NCBI GenBank assembly: GCA_963556495.2
Contig: OY747713.1
Coordinates: forward strand, 34,669,961-34,733,960
Direction: 5' to 3'
DNA: 64,000 bases
Origin: Valencia hispanica
Taxonomy: Eukaryota > Chordata > Actinopteri > Cyprinodontiformes > Valenciidae
How positions within the stretch are numbered: the first letter of the stretch is position 1; the number at the start of each line of letters is the position of its first letter. The position numbers and the translations under genes are program-made. The notes below the pieces were generated by a model. The model was not told the origin of the DNA. It was given only the letters and a program-made list of their open reading frames with translations, and ran no database searches. Positions 45,809 through 56,310 of this stretch are shown piece by piece.

Positions 45809-46370
45809 CAGTGCATTTCAAAAGTATTCCTACCACTTTAACATTTTCACCAGTTATGTTAAAATCCTAAACTACAATGTGTTTTATTGGATAGATAGAT
45901 AGCTTGCAATTACCTAAACTCAAAAAGGACTCGGAGAGCGCATACCTCCACCACAGTGGCTCAGGGGACCCCCCGCAATGTTGTGATCCAATTCAAATTT
46001 TTTTTAGATTCCTTGACCATGAAAACATACCTATAGCAGCTGGATTCACACTGATATTATTATTAGTTCAGTAGTTATTCAAGGAAATCATTTTTTCAGT
46101 ATTGGCGGTTTTTCCGATCACCCCCAAATCAACACTCGTGTTCCCATTGCAGACATTTCCTGAAAATTTCAGCAAAACCCATCTACAACTTTTTGAGTTA
46201 TGTTGTTAACTGACAGACAAACAAACAAACCCTGGTGAAAACATAATCTCTTTGGTGAAGGTAACAAATAGAAATAATAGTGAAGTGGAAGGAAAAGACT
46301 ACATGCCTTTAAATTTGAGGTAAAATGATTCAACCTCCCCTGCAAATCCAGTTAATTATAAGATTTTAAA
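45809..46370. mobile_element. Tc1 terminal remnant split by a retroelement
   Basis: The terminus cagtgcatttcaaaagtatt starts after TA at 45807-45808 and continues with ttaacattttcaccagttat to acaatgtgttttattgg. The Tc1 sequence then resumes near 46264 as aatagtgaagtggaaggaaa. The RTE-like segment at 45907-46263 is inserted between. Confidence 0.65.
45907..46263 (+). mobile_element. RTE-like retroelement 3' end inserted in the Tc1 remnant
   Basis: Contains gacatttcctgaaaatttca, caactttttgagttatgtt, gacagacaaacaaacaaac and the end aacataatctctttggtgaa. A second antisense copy is at 45352-45540. No coding region. Confidence 0.6.
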
Positions 46371-46431
46371 ATGTCTAGTATCTAGGATATTTGAAGCCTG
46401 ACCCCTGCACAACTATCTGCTTCAGATTAAT

Positions 46432-46612
46432 TTTTTAAAAGGTGTTGTGGCCACAGTGGCCTTTTTTTGAAAGTGGACAGTACATACAAGCGGGTGAGAA
46501 GTGGGGGAAGACATGCGGTAAGGGTCCAGCGGGACGGGACTAGAACTCGGGACGACCGCGTCGAGGACTGAGGCCTCTGCATATGGGGCCTCAGCACTAA
46601 CCACTATGCACC
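46432..46612 (-). mobile_element. tRNA-derived SINE, antisense
   Basis: The minus strand reads tagtggttagtgctgaggcc (A-box region), then cccgagttctagtcccg (B-box region), atgtcttcccccact and a tail cactttcaaaaaaagg. A short SINE body of about 180 bp. The open frame on this strand is incidental. Confidence 0.7.
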
Positions 46613-48835
46613 AGATTCATTCATTCAAGTTTTTCATTTAGATGGTAAAAGTTGAGCCAAAATGGACAGAGAAACCTATAAATCTGAATTTGGAAAAGTG
46701 CGCAAGTTTGAAATTAAATATGGAAACCCCTGAGATAACATGAAACTACAAGCAGAGGAAATCAGTCTTAAAAGCTTAGACACCTTCGTACAGAGAAACA
46801 GAAAGATGACTGTCCCTGTTAGTAGACAAAGGCAGAGTAAGGTTGTGTTGCAGTGGGTGGTATAGTCACATATCTCCTCAAAACAGTGACACACTTGTTC
46901 TGACAGTGCTTGGATCTACCTCTAGATTATTAATACCTCACCCAGGGGAGGGAATAGCTTACAGCTAGTATCAAAAGGTCTGTGAAGACATAGTAAGCCT
47001 AGTTCCTCCATTATTAACAATGCAACTTTCACATCAAGACTGTTCATCACATATAGGGTGCCAAATGCATAACCAGGATCAAACAATTTGAAACGCAGGG
47101 AAGATTTCATCACCACCAAACCTGCATGACTCCAGATTGTTTTTTATCTTTTACTTTACGTCAATATTTCACATCTGGTTGTTCAAATTATTATTTATGT
47201 TTGATCAGAAACTACTAAACTAAACACACAATTGACAAAAGTGGAATTCAACTAAATTCAAAAAGTTCATTCAAAAAGTTGAATGTTGACCCTAAAGTAA
47301 GAATCTAAACACAATGAAAAGATTACAAGAAAGAACTAAGAATCTTAACACAAAGGAACAAACTACATATGGAAAACTACGAGTTGCAATAACCCCCCCA
47401 AAAATCCAAATCCAAAATCATCGTTAGAAACAAAAGACCCATGGTTCAAGAACGTTTTTGTTCATGTTGTAGGTTTAATCTTTCAAAAAGGCAAGACACT
47501 TTCAATAGATTGGCTGGGGAGCTCATTCCAAAATTTCCAAGTTCAAAATGCTGCTGGCAAAATATTTTATCTCATCAATCATTTTGATGAGCATAAATAT
47601 GACTTAAGTTGGTGTATCCCTTTACACATCAGAGGATATCCAAAATAAGCTGAGACCTGTACTGTATCTATCATTGTTTTATGGAGGAATTTAATTGCCA
47701 ACATTAAAGAGTGTACATTTACAATTTGAAAGCAGTATTATGTCTCTTTGCTCTGAAAACCTGTAATGCTTACTTAAAACTTCTGTTCTCTTTCAAATAT
47801 TCTCTGTTCTCCCTCAAATCTGATACATTTAGATGTTGACTCAATGAATTTGACCCACATGGTAGACTTGTCTGCAAGGCCATACCCATCTTGAAAAGTC
47901 TAAGTTCCTTGATTTGTTCTCTGTTTTTGCAAACGATGTGAGCGATCACTGTGTTATTGCTTGTGTGAGAGACACCAAGTTACCTAAATTACCACATATT
48001 ATTTTTAGAAGAAATTTCAAATAATGAACTTTGAGCAAGCTTTTTTAACTGATCTTAATCTTTGTGACTAGATCAGGGTAAACTTGATCCTGGAGCCAGA
48101 GATAGCATTGCAATATTTCAAATAATTAGTTTTGGAAATAATAAATAAATATGCTCCCTTAAGGAAATATAAGGTGAACTGGTGTGATAATCTGTGATTT
48201 AAAGAGAAATTGTCTGACATAATTCATAACTTCTTTGCCTGGGCAATGTTGGAAAGGTATTTTTACTCTAATTTAAAGCCTATCTTTAAAGGAACAGACA
48301 CCCATTTAATTTTATGAACCCTGGGCTCTCTCGGGCTCTTGTTTCACCTTCCAGCGTGCTCGTTCATTTCTTTAAAAAGGAGCAATGAGAAACAACAAAC
48401 AACAATTATAGATTTTAACAGCGAGACGTCGTTCGCTGGACTCAGTTCTCTTAACTGAGCACAGTTCTACGTCAGCATAGAGTTTTTATTGAAACACGAG
48501 TTGCATGAAACCCCTCCCACATCGATCTTTGTTCACAGAATAAGGATCAAAGCCTCTTCACTTAAGGAAACGCAAGATGTACTACATTCTTCTTGATTGC
48601 CACTGTTTCTAAGTGTTTCCACATGCACTACAGAGTTAAACCCTCATACATTTACAGAATTTTTATCTCTTCAGCAACTTCAAGGAAACTTAAAAATAGC
48701 TCAGATTAGCAACATTATAGGTACTTGAGAAATAAATGTGTCTTACATATACGCAAACATAAATCAGAGTTTTATTTTAGTAAACTGTGTGATAGTTCAA
48801 TTAACCCTTCAAAATTTTGAAAAGTTATAAAGTCA
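46613..48835. other. No gene; one short dispersed repeat
   Basis: The block aacttctgttctctttcaaa with tattctctgttctccctcaaatc near 47775-47822 recurs near 56330-56375. The sequence gacgtcgttcgctggactca near 48425 is unplaced. The open frames at 46676-46894 and 46922-47119 show no motif. Confidence 0.45.
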
Positions 48836-49225
48836 TTGTCTTCAGGCTCTCAGGAAACTGTGCTCCCAAATGTATTGGAGTATAATGATGAAATTATTAC
48901 AGACAAATACAGGATGTCAGGTAGCCTTAATCAGCCCTTTATATCTTCTGGGTTGTTTGAGCATGCAACACCACAACAGACGAGGCAGGAGGTTCATTCT
49001 TTGTCCAGAGAAAGTGTGCCTCCTGATTTTGAGTTAGTTCCCATTGCAATGCAGGAGGTGTGCAATGTTCTTTTAGGACTTAATGCAACAAAAAATAAAA
49101 TAAAATCAGCTGGTCCTGATGGATTGGATTCATAATTTTTCAAAATTGCTGCGGGTCATATTGTAGAACCTTTTGCACATATTTTAAACCTGACTATTGA
49201 AAGTGGAATATTTCCCAGTGTGTAG
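48836..49225 (+). pseudogene. LINE reverse-transcriptase N-terminal fragment
   Basis: An open frame from upstream of 48836 encodes VPIAMQEVCNVLLGLNATKN, then SAGPDGLDS and a TAA at 49133-49135. It continues in frame as FFKIAAGHIVEPFAHILNLT and IESGIFPSV before a second stop. The K.AGPDGL block is motif 1-2 of non-LTR reverse transcriptases. The catalytic YADD region is absent. Probably the same LINE family as at 55080. Confidence 0.8.
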
Positions 49226-49309
49226 AAGTGCTAGCTAAGGTTTTAGAAGGACTTAAAGGTGTACAGGTGAAAGATTACCTAACATCAAAAAATATTTTAA
49301 ATGATCCCA

Positions 49310-49550
49310 CTGCACAATGTGACGTCAGAGTGACGTCTTTTCTATGTCATTTTTGGACATCCAATTTTGTTCCACTGAAGGGGTTGTTTTGTAATGCCAG
49401 GTGACGTCTTTTTTGGATGTCTACTGCATGTCTAATGTTCACATCCGTGGGACCTCCGAGTAAGGGCTATTTATAGTCCAAATGTGGTCATTTTAGACGT
49501 CTTTTCAACATCAAATTTAGACTAATTTTAGACGTTGTTTTATACTACTT
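49310..49550. repeat. Cluster of GACGTC-containing subterminal-like repeats
   Basis: gtgacgtc, agtgacgtcttttct, ggtgacgtcttttttggatg and ttagacgtcttttcaac recur in one orientation. A second cluster, inverted, lies at 52240-52385 (ccaaatgacgtccaaaaaaa, twice). A leading cactgcaca at 49311 could be a CACTA-like terminus. The pair may bound one large element, but no transposase is visible between them. Confidence 0.5.
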
Positions 49551-49555
49551 CCATA

Positions 49556-49908
49556 ACTTTCAAGAGGGTGGAGGACATTTTCTGTACTAGTTAATTTTCC
49601 TGTAGCTTTGTTTAGCTCAAAAGCTAGTTTGAACAGGGAATGCATTACACCTCTGTGTGCATCTCCAATTAACACCTGCTGCTGAGATAATCAAATGGAG
49701 TTTTTGGACAATTATCTGTAACAGTATGCCACCTTCTGAAATGGGACTAGATCATTTTCCAAAAAATCAATTTGATTGTCTCAGCAGCAGATAAGAGAAG
49801 CATACAAAGGTGTAATACATTCCAGTTCAAACTAGCTGCTGAGCCAAAGCTAAAAGAAAATGAACTGGCACAGATAATATGTCCTCCACCCTCTGGAAAC
49901 ATGAGACT
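49556..49908. repeat. Foldback: two ~165-bp imperfect inverted arms
   Basis: The left arm contains agagggtggaggacatttt, agctagtttgaacaggga and acctgctgctgagataatca. The right arm contains their complements, tgattgtctcagcagcagat, ttcaaactagctgctgag and atgtcctccaccctctgg. The spacer is about 30 bp. Roughly three quarters of positions pair by eye. It has the structure of a foldback or Harbinger-like MITE, with no coding sequence. Confidence 0.75.
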
Positions 49909-50764
49909 AGATATATACATGCACACACACATTTAATGCCCATTTCCATCTTTATTCCAGAACAAATGGCCCTGAATGGCATCAGAAGGGCACCAGACAT
50001 ATCTAGCATAATATAGTGGAAGCAGAATTATGAATGAAAATACTATTTGTCCACTTTCTCAGTTTCTTACTGAAATAGCTCTTCTCGGCTCTAGGCAGCA
50101 CTGGTGAGATTATTCTGGTTATTCTTCTAATAACCTAGGCTTCTTCTAATTTCAGTTTGGGAACATCAGTTTTTCATAATTTAAAAAAGAAAAAATGACA
50201 GTCTGTGAAAACATAAACATTCTTTATTTCTAACAATTGGCATAATGTCGAATTGCATTAGCTTGCATTAGCGGATAAATGTATAGTTTTCCAATTAACT
50301 TCCAGCTCTGTCGCCACAGCACTGGTGAGGTGGAGGCCGAGATCATTTAGGGCCGTCTACGTGCATGGAGTGAGGGGGCAAGCTTATGAGGGTGTTGTAA
50401 ATCCTCCACCTCCACGTCTTTGCGGCGCATGCTTGAGGTGCTCAGACCCGTTCGTCTTGATGTTATCCTCGGTAGTTGTGGCATCGAATTTCATAAGCCC
50501 TTCTGCACAAGTAGAAAAAGACAAATGATTATGCAAAAGGCAATCTGCAGTCATAAACCCAAGTCCAAATTTGTAAGGAAAAATAAGTTTCCTGGGCATC
50601 TCTACCAATACTGGATTAATAAAAAACCATCTAAGCAACTACTAACTGTAACACTAAGGATATCTTTACATTACACGATGTACTCTCGTGGCCAGCTAAA
50701 ACAACATCGAAACTGAACATGAACCAAGGGTTATGTGCAGCTAACGTAAAACAAACGTGTGTTG
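49909..50764. other. No gene recognised
   Basis: Opposing open frames at 50325-50528, 50384-50638 and 50420-50716 overlap each other and have no domain. Nothing was identified. Confidence 0.4.
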
Positions 50765-50768
50765 TTAA

Positions 50769-51495
50769 AGAGTAACTAAACCCCAAAACAAATTTTTTTT
50801 TGCTTCTAAACTGTATAAATTAGCCTTAGTGCTCCCCTCTTAGGGTTAAACGGTGGCTACTGCATTTGAATTTTGTGATTGGTGGAGAGCGGTACATCTT
50901 TACGTCACAGGCATTGACTGTGGTTACTATATTATCACATTAGCACTTAGTTAGCATAGCTAACATACTGTTTTGAACGTTAGCCTATGTTAGCATTACC
51001 ACTCAGAGACTGGAAACATCCTGTCTCTCTCTCCCTCAGCAGCAGCGCCAGCATCGGGGGGTGCTGACTCAGCGCCCTGAGCCAGCGGCTCGAATTGATA
51101 GGGCTCGCGGCCGCTGGGCTCCATAAAGCCTCCCTCTACCTCTGGTGATGGCGGAGGAGATCCACTGGCTCAGGGCGCTGAGTCAGCGCCGCCCGAGGCA
51201 GAGGGGGACAGGAGCTGTCCAGTCTCTGAGTGGTAATGCTAACATAGGCTAACGTTCAAAACAGGTGAACGTTGATCAGTCGCAAAACTGCCATTGTCGC
51301 TTCGGTCACTGTCCATGTTTCAGTGTCAGATTAAGCTGTCACTGTCCTCCTGAACACACCCCCACGTTCCCCCCTCCACTCATCCTCCACACTTGGCCAT
51401 ACCCCTCCGTTCTTCCTGGCACCGCCCACTTTGTAGAATTTTTCAAATGTTGTCTGGGGGAGGGGTTATGATTTTTCATGGGGTTCAGTTACACT
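50769..51495. mobile_element. TTAA-flanked MITE with a palindromic core
   Basis: TTAA flanks both ends (50765-50768 and 51496-51499). The ends agagtaactaaacccc and agtgtaactgaacccc (right, reversed) are inverted with two mismatches. The family also includes the element at 1-412. No coding content. The centre consists of two nested perfect inverted repeats, described separately. Confidence 0.85.
50968..51264. repeat. Nested perfect palindromes: 46-bp arms and 23-bp arms
   Basis: The outer arms 50968-51013 and 51219-51264 are complementary at 46 of 46 positions (start ctgttttgaacgttagcc, end cactcagagactgg). The inner arms 51063-51085 and 51165-51187 (gctgactcagcgccctgagc) are complementary at 23 of 23. 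The two share one axis region. A single strand could fold into a long stem with bulges. Confidence 0.95.
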
Positions 51496-51499
51496 TTAA

Positions 51500-52239
51500 G
51501 GCATGCTTGGCCATTCGCTGCTATAACCACAGCAGGGTTGAGGAGTTTAAGACAATAAGGCTAAACTACCTAACACTATAAGTACACATGGACATAGAAT
51601 TCACTAGGCGTATCGTAGCTTCAATTTAGAGAAAAGCGGTGGGTTATTCACCAGCGATGCAGGCTGACAAGCTGTGCCTTTCTTGCTGTGCCTTGAACAC
51701 ATCGATTAGCGCCAAATGCCTGACGTGAAAAAAAGCTGTGCCGTTATTTCAATGTTTCGAACACACTGAATCGCGGAAATGTCTGGCGTGTTGCCTTGGC
51801 CAATTTTCTTCTTCTTCTTAGTTTATTGGCGGGTGGTCTCTAACTTTAAGGTGCATTTTGCCACCTACTGTACTGGAGTGTGGGTCGGAGTAAGAGCAAA
51901 AAAAACAAACAAACAAACAAACTAGATTGCCTCAGCCAATCAGAGTGGCGTTTACATTATATATATTTTTAATTAGTGGGGTTTACATGATGTATTAATT
52001 TATTAAATGTAAACATTTATTTATTATTATTATTCAGTAGGTCATTTTCCTGTTTTTAACTGTTTATTTATATAGTTTAAAAAAAAACAAGAAAATGACC
52101 TAATGAATAAAATAATAGGCATGCACATAATAAATCGTGTTTAATGTTGGCTATTCATGTGTATTATTTATGTTGATGCAACAATGTTGATATTTGTAAA
52201 TAAACATATGCCTAAGTAAACTTCCTGCACCTGTCATAG
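51500..52239. other. No gene recognised
   Basis: No coding motif; AT-rich from 51950 onward. Confidence 0.4.
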
Positions 52240-52385
52240 ATATCCAAATGACGTCCAAAAAAATTACCAATTTCAAAGGTCAAATGTTGATGATGTCCAA
52301 GTCCATGGTTGGACGTACAAATAGTGGACCTAGTATGGACGTCCAAATGGCGTCCAAAAAAATTACCCAGTTTAAAGGTCAATGG
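52240..52385. repeat. Second GACGTC cluster, inverted relative to 49310-49550
   Basis: ccaaatgacgtccaaaaaaa and ccaaatggcgtccaaaaaaa, each followed by a ttaccnantt-like segment, are tandem units of about 85 bp. See the entry at 49310. Confidence 0.55.
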
Positions 52386-53038
52386 TTGAGCATAAATTAA
52401 AATTTCAATGGTCTTTTTATTTTGTAATTTTCTGAATAAACTTCAATGTTAAATGTTCAGTATTATATTTTTTATTCAACTTTAAGAATTGTTTTCCCCT
52501 TCAGTTTCAGATCATATATTTTTCAGATTCAGATCTTTCTAATTAAGGTAAAAAAAAAAGTTATTTACAGTTTTCTTCCAGCTTCAGATCATTTTTCTAC
52601 ACTTTCAGATTCCTGTTTTTCAGTTTCAAACTTTTGGCCCTGATGTGGCGTGGTGGGCGGGGCTTATGGGATCAGAACAGTATCACCTTGAAATGAAACT
52701 GAAAATAAATATTGGCATTGAAAATAAAAATTGGCATTGAAAAATATTATTGTAAATGAAAATTTTAATTTTGAATCGGAAATAAATCTAGTGAAAATTG
52801 TTGTATTGAAAGTGAATTTTTCTTTACAATGCCAAACTTTTTTACAATGCCAATCCTTTTTTCAGTGCCATCTGTTTTTCAGCTTCATTCAGGTGATACT
52901 GTTTTGATGCTTGTGTGTGCATGCGCATGAGGGGCGGGGCTTCAGCCCCCCATATGTTTGCATGAACGAGGCAGGAGGGAAACTCAGACTTTCCGAGTGG
53001 GATCAACATTTTCTTTGCTTCTAGTGTGGTTTGTGGAA

Positions 53039-53927
53039 AGTGATAATCTGCAGTTGGGGACCCGATTTATGACAGTCTTTCTGTAGTCTTTTGAATCAAA
53101 CATGTTTGATATTATCTCAAGTCCTAGTGTAGTTGTTGTGACGTAAATCAACCAACAACCAATAAGCTGTTCTCACACAAGTGGAAGCACAAGCTACAGA
53201 GGTCCTGTCCGCTTATAGTGTACCCTGGCTGTTTGGAGTTGTACTTTACTGCTATGGCACAATGCTTAATAAGCAGGATTACATCGCCGATGATGGTGGG
53301 TTTGAGTCCTGTTTATGATATCGTCTTGCACCTTAGCACATATAAATTCTTTTTTTTGTTCCTGCGGGAAAGTAGGCTATAAACATAGGTGTCATATTTA
53401 TAAATAACAGTTTTGTAGCCACCTATGGAGCCTGGCAGGGTCTATACACAACAAATACAATATTTGTGTTCCATGGCTGAATAATGGGCCATAAATTACA
53501 AAGTGTATGCCAACCTTGCCCCTGGAATACAGGCAAAAACCAGCGCTATCTGTGCATCTGCATGGAGCAAGTGGTACAGCATAAACACCTTGCATTAAAA
53601 AGATATGAGTTAACCAGTTACTTGATGATACAGTACCCACTTCGAATTCAAGTCTTTATTTGACATAACATTAATCTTGGCAAAGAATGCTACAACATTC
53701 GCACATAAAGAAACTGTATAATGCTGAGCATAATGGGGGAATTTTGCGGGAAGCTAAAATAGCCTAGGTGTAGTCTTTTAAATAGTGTCCCAACCAGATT
53801 CAGTGTTTATAAAATCTTTAGTCTGAGACTAAAAAACTGTTAACCCAAGTCTTTAGATGTGAGCTGATAATCTTCAAGAGTCTTTTCTAAATCGTTTCAA
53901 TTCTCTAGGTGTACACAAAGCATAATG
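53039..53927 (+). repeat. 0.9-kb dispersed repeat, copy 1 (inverted copy at 60990-62017)
   Basis: It matches 60990-62017 in reverse complement over nearly its whole length at high identity. Examples are atgctgagcataatggg with cccattatgctcagcat, gtgcatctgcatggagcaag with cttgctccatgcagttgcac, and ttaacccaagtctttagatg with catctaaagacttgggttaa. The other copy has about 120 bp extra near 61735-61855. It contains a tRNA-like promoter segment. No protein-coding frame. Confidence 0.9.
53250..53322 (+). repeat. tRNA-like segment (SINE-type pol III boxes)
   Basis: The A-box-like part is ctatggcacaatgcttaata and the B box is ggtgggtttgagtcctg. In the inverted partner the B box reads ggtgggttcgagtcctg, which is closer to consensus. 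It does not fold as a convincing tRNA; a SINE head is more likely. Confidence 0.55.
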
Positions 53928-55167
53928 TGGTTTGTGGAATAATAATAATTAAAAAATAAGATATAAACGGTTTCTTCTCAGTTTGCCATGGCAGTTGGCG
54001 CGTATTACCGCCACCTTCTCGTTTAGAGTGTGTATCACAATTACGTTTTGCAATCTAATAAAAAAAACGAGTTGTCAGTGTTGTTAGCTTTGCTTACACC
54101 AGTCTTAATTGATTTCTTTAACGTTATTGACATGTATTGTAAATATGTATTGTGGATCTGAATTAAATACAGTTATTTAATATGGTATAGCCCATATAGT
54201 GTGTATTTACATCCCTTCATACCACACTGTCTGTAATGAGGAGAGCCTCCAACAAAGACAGGCTACACAAGCATAAAACTTTATCACAAAGACTCCTAGT
54301 CTACTGGTCAGTAGAAGAAACTGAGAAGAAACCGTTTGTCTTTTTTTCTTCCACAAGCCACATTATTAGCAATGTAAATCTCCTGCTGTTTCTTGTGTCT
54401 CACCTCGGACCGTCGGAGTTTCACTCCTGCCTCATTCATGCAAACATGGGGGGCTGAAGCCCCGCCCCTCATGCGTGTGCACACACAAGCGTCAAAACAG
54501 TATCACCTGAATGAAGGTGAAAAAAATGATGGCATTGAAAAAAGATTGGTATTGAAAAAAAGATTGGCATTGTAAAAAAATATTAGCATTGTAAAAAAAA
54601 ATGAAAGTTTGAAAACTTGAGTTATTTCTTTCAATGCATATACATGAGTTTCATAGAAAAAAAATCACTCTCAATACAAAAATTTTCACTAGATTTATTT
54701 CAGATCCAAAATTCATATTTTCAGTTACAATAATATTTTTCAATGCCAATATATATTTTCAGTTCCATTTCAAGGTGATACTGTTCTGATCCCATAGGTG
54801 CTACACCGAGAGGGGAGTGGAATCATGAGTGACAGCAGAAGCAGGAGGCTGAAGATGTTCCCTCTATCATGTTGCCTTCAGAAAACGTGGGAATGAACAT
54901 AATCTATCAAACACCTCCTGCTCTGTATTATTACATGATTGGTAGAGAATGCATCGAGCGTAACCACTAAAGCTAAGCTGTTAAAGCTGTTTCAGTCAGT
55001 ACTGTGTATTTTTTTATCAGTCTACAAATATCTCGGTATTTTCCTAGAAGAAAATATGTCTTTTAAGCATAATATGCAGGGTCTATCAAATAAACTAAAG
55101 TTGGGTTTTTATTATTGAAAAAAATCCTGTTTCTCATGTAGTGTGAGGAAAAGACTTACAAGCAACA

Positions 55168-55620
55168 TTGTTATCAATATTGGATTACAGTGATATTTTA
55201 TACATGCATGCCAATCAATCTCTTTTGAAAACACTGGATTCTATATACCATGCAGCACTAAGATCTGTATCAAATTCTGGTTACCATAGTCATCATTGTA
55301 ATTTGTATGAGACTGTTGGTTGGCCTTCTTTACACAACAGTAGGTTGGAGCATTGGTATATTTTTTTCTTTTTAAGGGTATATTATGTGAACTGCCTTCT
55401 TACCTATGTTCCCACCTGGGTCCTGAGATCTCCAACAGGAGCTATAATCTGCGATCACATGGGCACATTCTGTTTTAAATCCCACGGTCACAAACTGTTT
55501 TTGGTGAAAGTGCCTTCAAAGCTTTTGCACTCTCATCCTGGTCTAAATTGCAAAGTCATTTTAAAATAGATCATTTACCAACAATGAGACTGTTCAAAGC
55601 TAGGATAAAGGAATATTTAA
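55168..55620 (+). pseudogene. LINE reverse-transcriptase C-terminal region
   Basis: Reads SILDYSDILYMHANQSLLKT, then LDSIYHAALRSVSNSGYHSH, HCNLYETVGWPSLHNSRLEH and W. After a frameshift near 55540 it continues KLQSHFKIDHLPTMRLFKA and RIKEYL. This is the conserved stretch after the reverse-transcriptase domain (ILDY.D..Y...S). Broken by at least two frameshifts. Confidence 0.8.
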
Positions 55621-56104
55621 AGGGATATTTCACCCCTAAGTGAAATTTAGTCTGTTGCTATATTACCCAGAGTTAGAGAAATGTGAAAAAGCATTTTGTA
55701 ACAAGCCCAGTCATTCTCCTAATCTGGTCAGCAGTCCCTTTGCTTTAGCCTAGCATGAACAATGGAAATGAATGTTAACAGCAAGCATTTTGTGTCCAAA
55801 AATCATACAAATTACTCAATAATGGTCCTAATTATTCCTGGTGAAAAATGCAATTTTCTAAAAGAAAGATGGTACTGCATCTGAAGAACACGGCAGTCCA
55901 ATCCATTTTTTAAACAGATATTGAACGAAGTGCGTCATCAATGGTTGTAAGTAATGTTCTGTTTACTCTAATCCCTTAGGTGTTGCTGGGCTGTTATGAA
56001 TTACTATAATTGTGACGTTATGCTGACATCCAGGTTTACTGTATAATATTTGCAACATTTCACCCTATTGACTGTAAACGATGAGTTTTGTAGAATAAAT
56101 CCCT
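55621..56104. mobile_element. TTAA MITE inserted in the LINE
   Basis: The left end agggatatttcacccctaag follows TTAA (55617-55620). The right end agggatttatt (reverse complement) is followed by ttta, probably a mutated TTAA. AAAGGGATA-TTTCACC ends are very common in fish genomes. No coding content. Confidence 0.6.
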
Positions 56105-56310
56105 TTTAGGTGTATTTTGGGGCTCATGTGTCATGTCCTTCAGCCTTGCAGCAGTGGCTTACATCAGTGCTTTGTCATAATGTAGTAACAAGCTATGCTG
56201 TATGTTGTCTGTTTTTCATACTGTACATCTTTGATTTGGAACTGTTTTAGCTATAAGCTAAAGATATTTTGAATTTCAATGGGATTATTCCTAATAAAAT
56301 TTAAAAATAA

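Larger units (their letters stand above)
52655..54800. mobile_element. 2.1-kb foldback element with ~355-bp inverted arms
   Basis: The left arm (about 52655-53010) and right arm (about 54385-54800) are inverted copies. Examples are gatcagaacagtatcacctt with aaggtgatactgttctgatc, and tgaggggcggggcttcagcc with ggctgaagccccgcccctca. The arms are rich in ggcattgaaaa repeats. The 1.37-kb interior includes a 0.9-kb repeat (53039-53927) that has a second copy 7 kb away. No transposase was recognised. The 73-codon open frame at 54236-54457 crosses into the arm and has no known domain. Confidence 0.8.
55080..56310 (+). mobile_element. LINE 3' half, interrupted by a TTAA MITE
   Basis: The coding part ends near 55620 and the 3' UTR resumes at about 56109 (tttcaatgggattattcct near 56275 is the usual end). 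Between them lies a 484-bp MITE. The plus-strand gene is 5' truncated and frameshifted. Confidence 0.75.

Noticed and set aside
53250..53322. A functional tRNA gene
   Set aside because: Pol III boxes are present but no acceptor stem or cloverleaf can be formed by eye; it repeats inside a dispersed element, so a SINE head is more likely.
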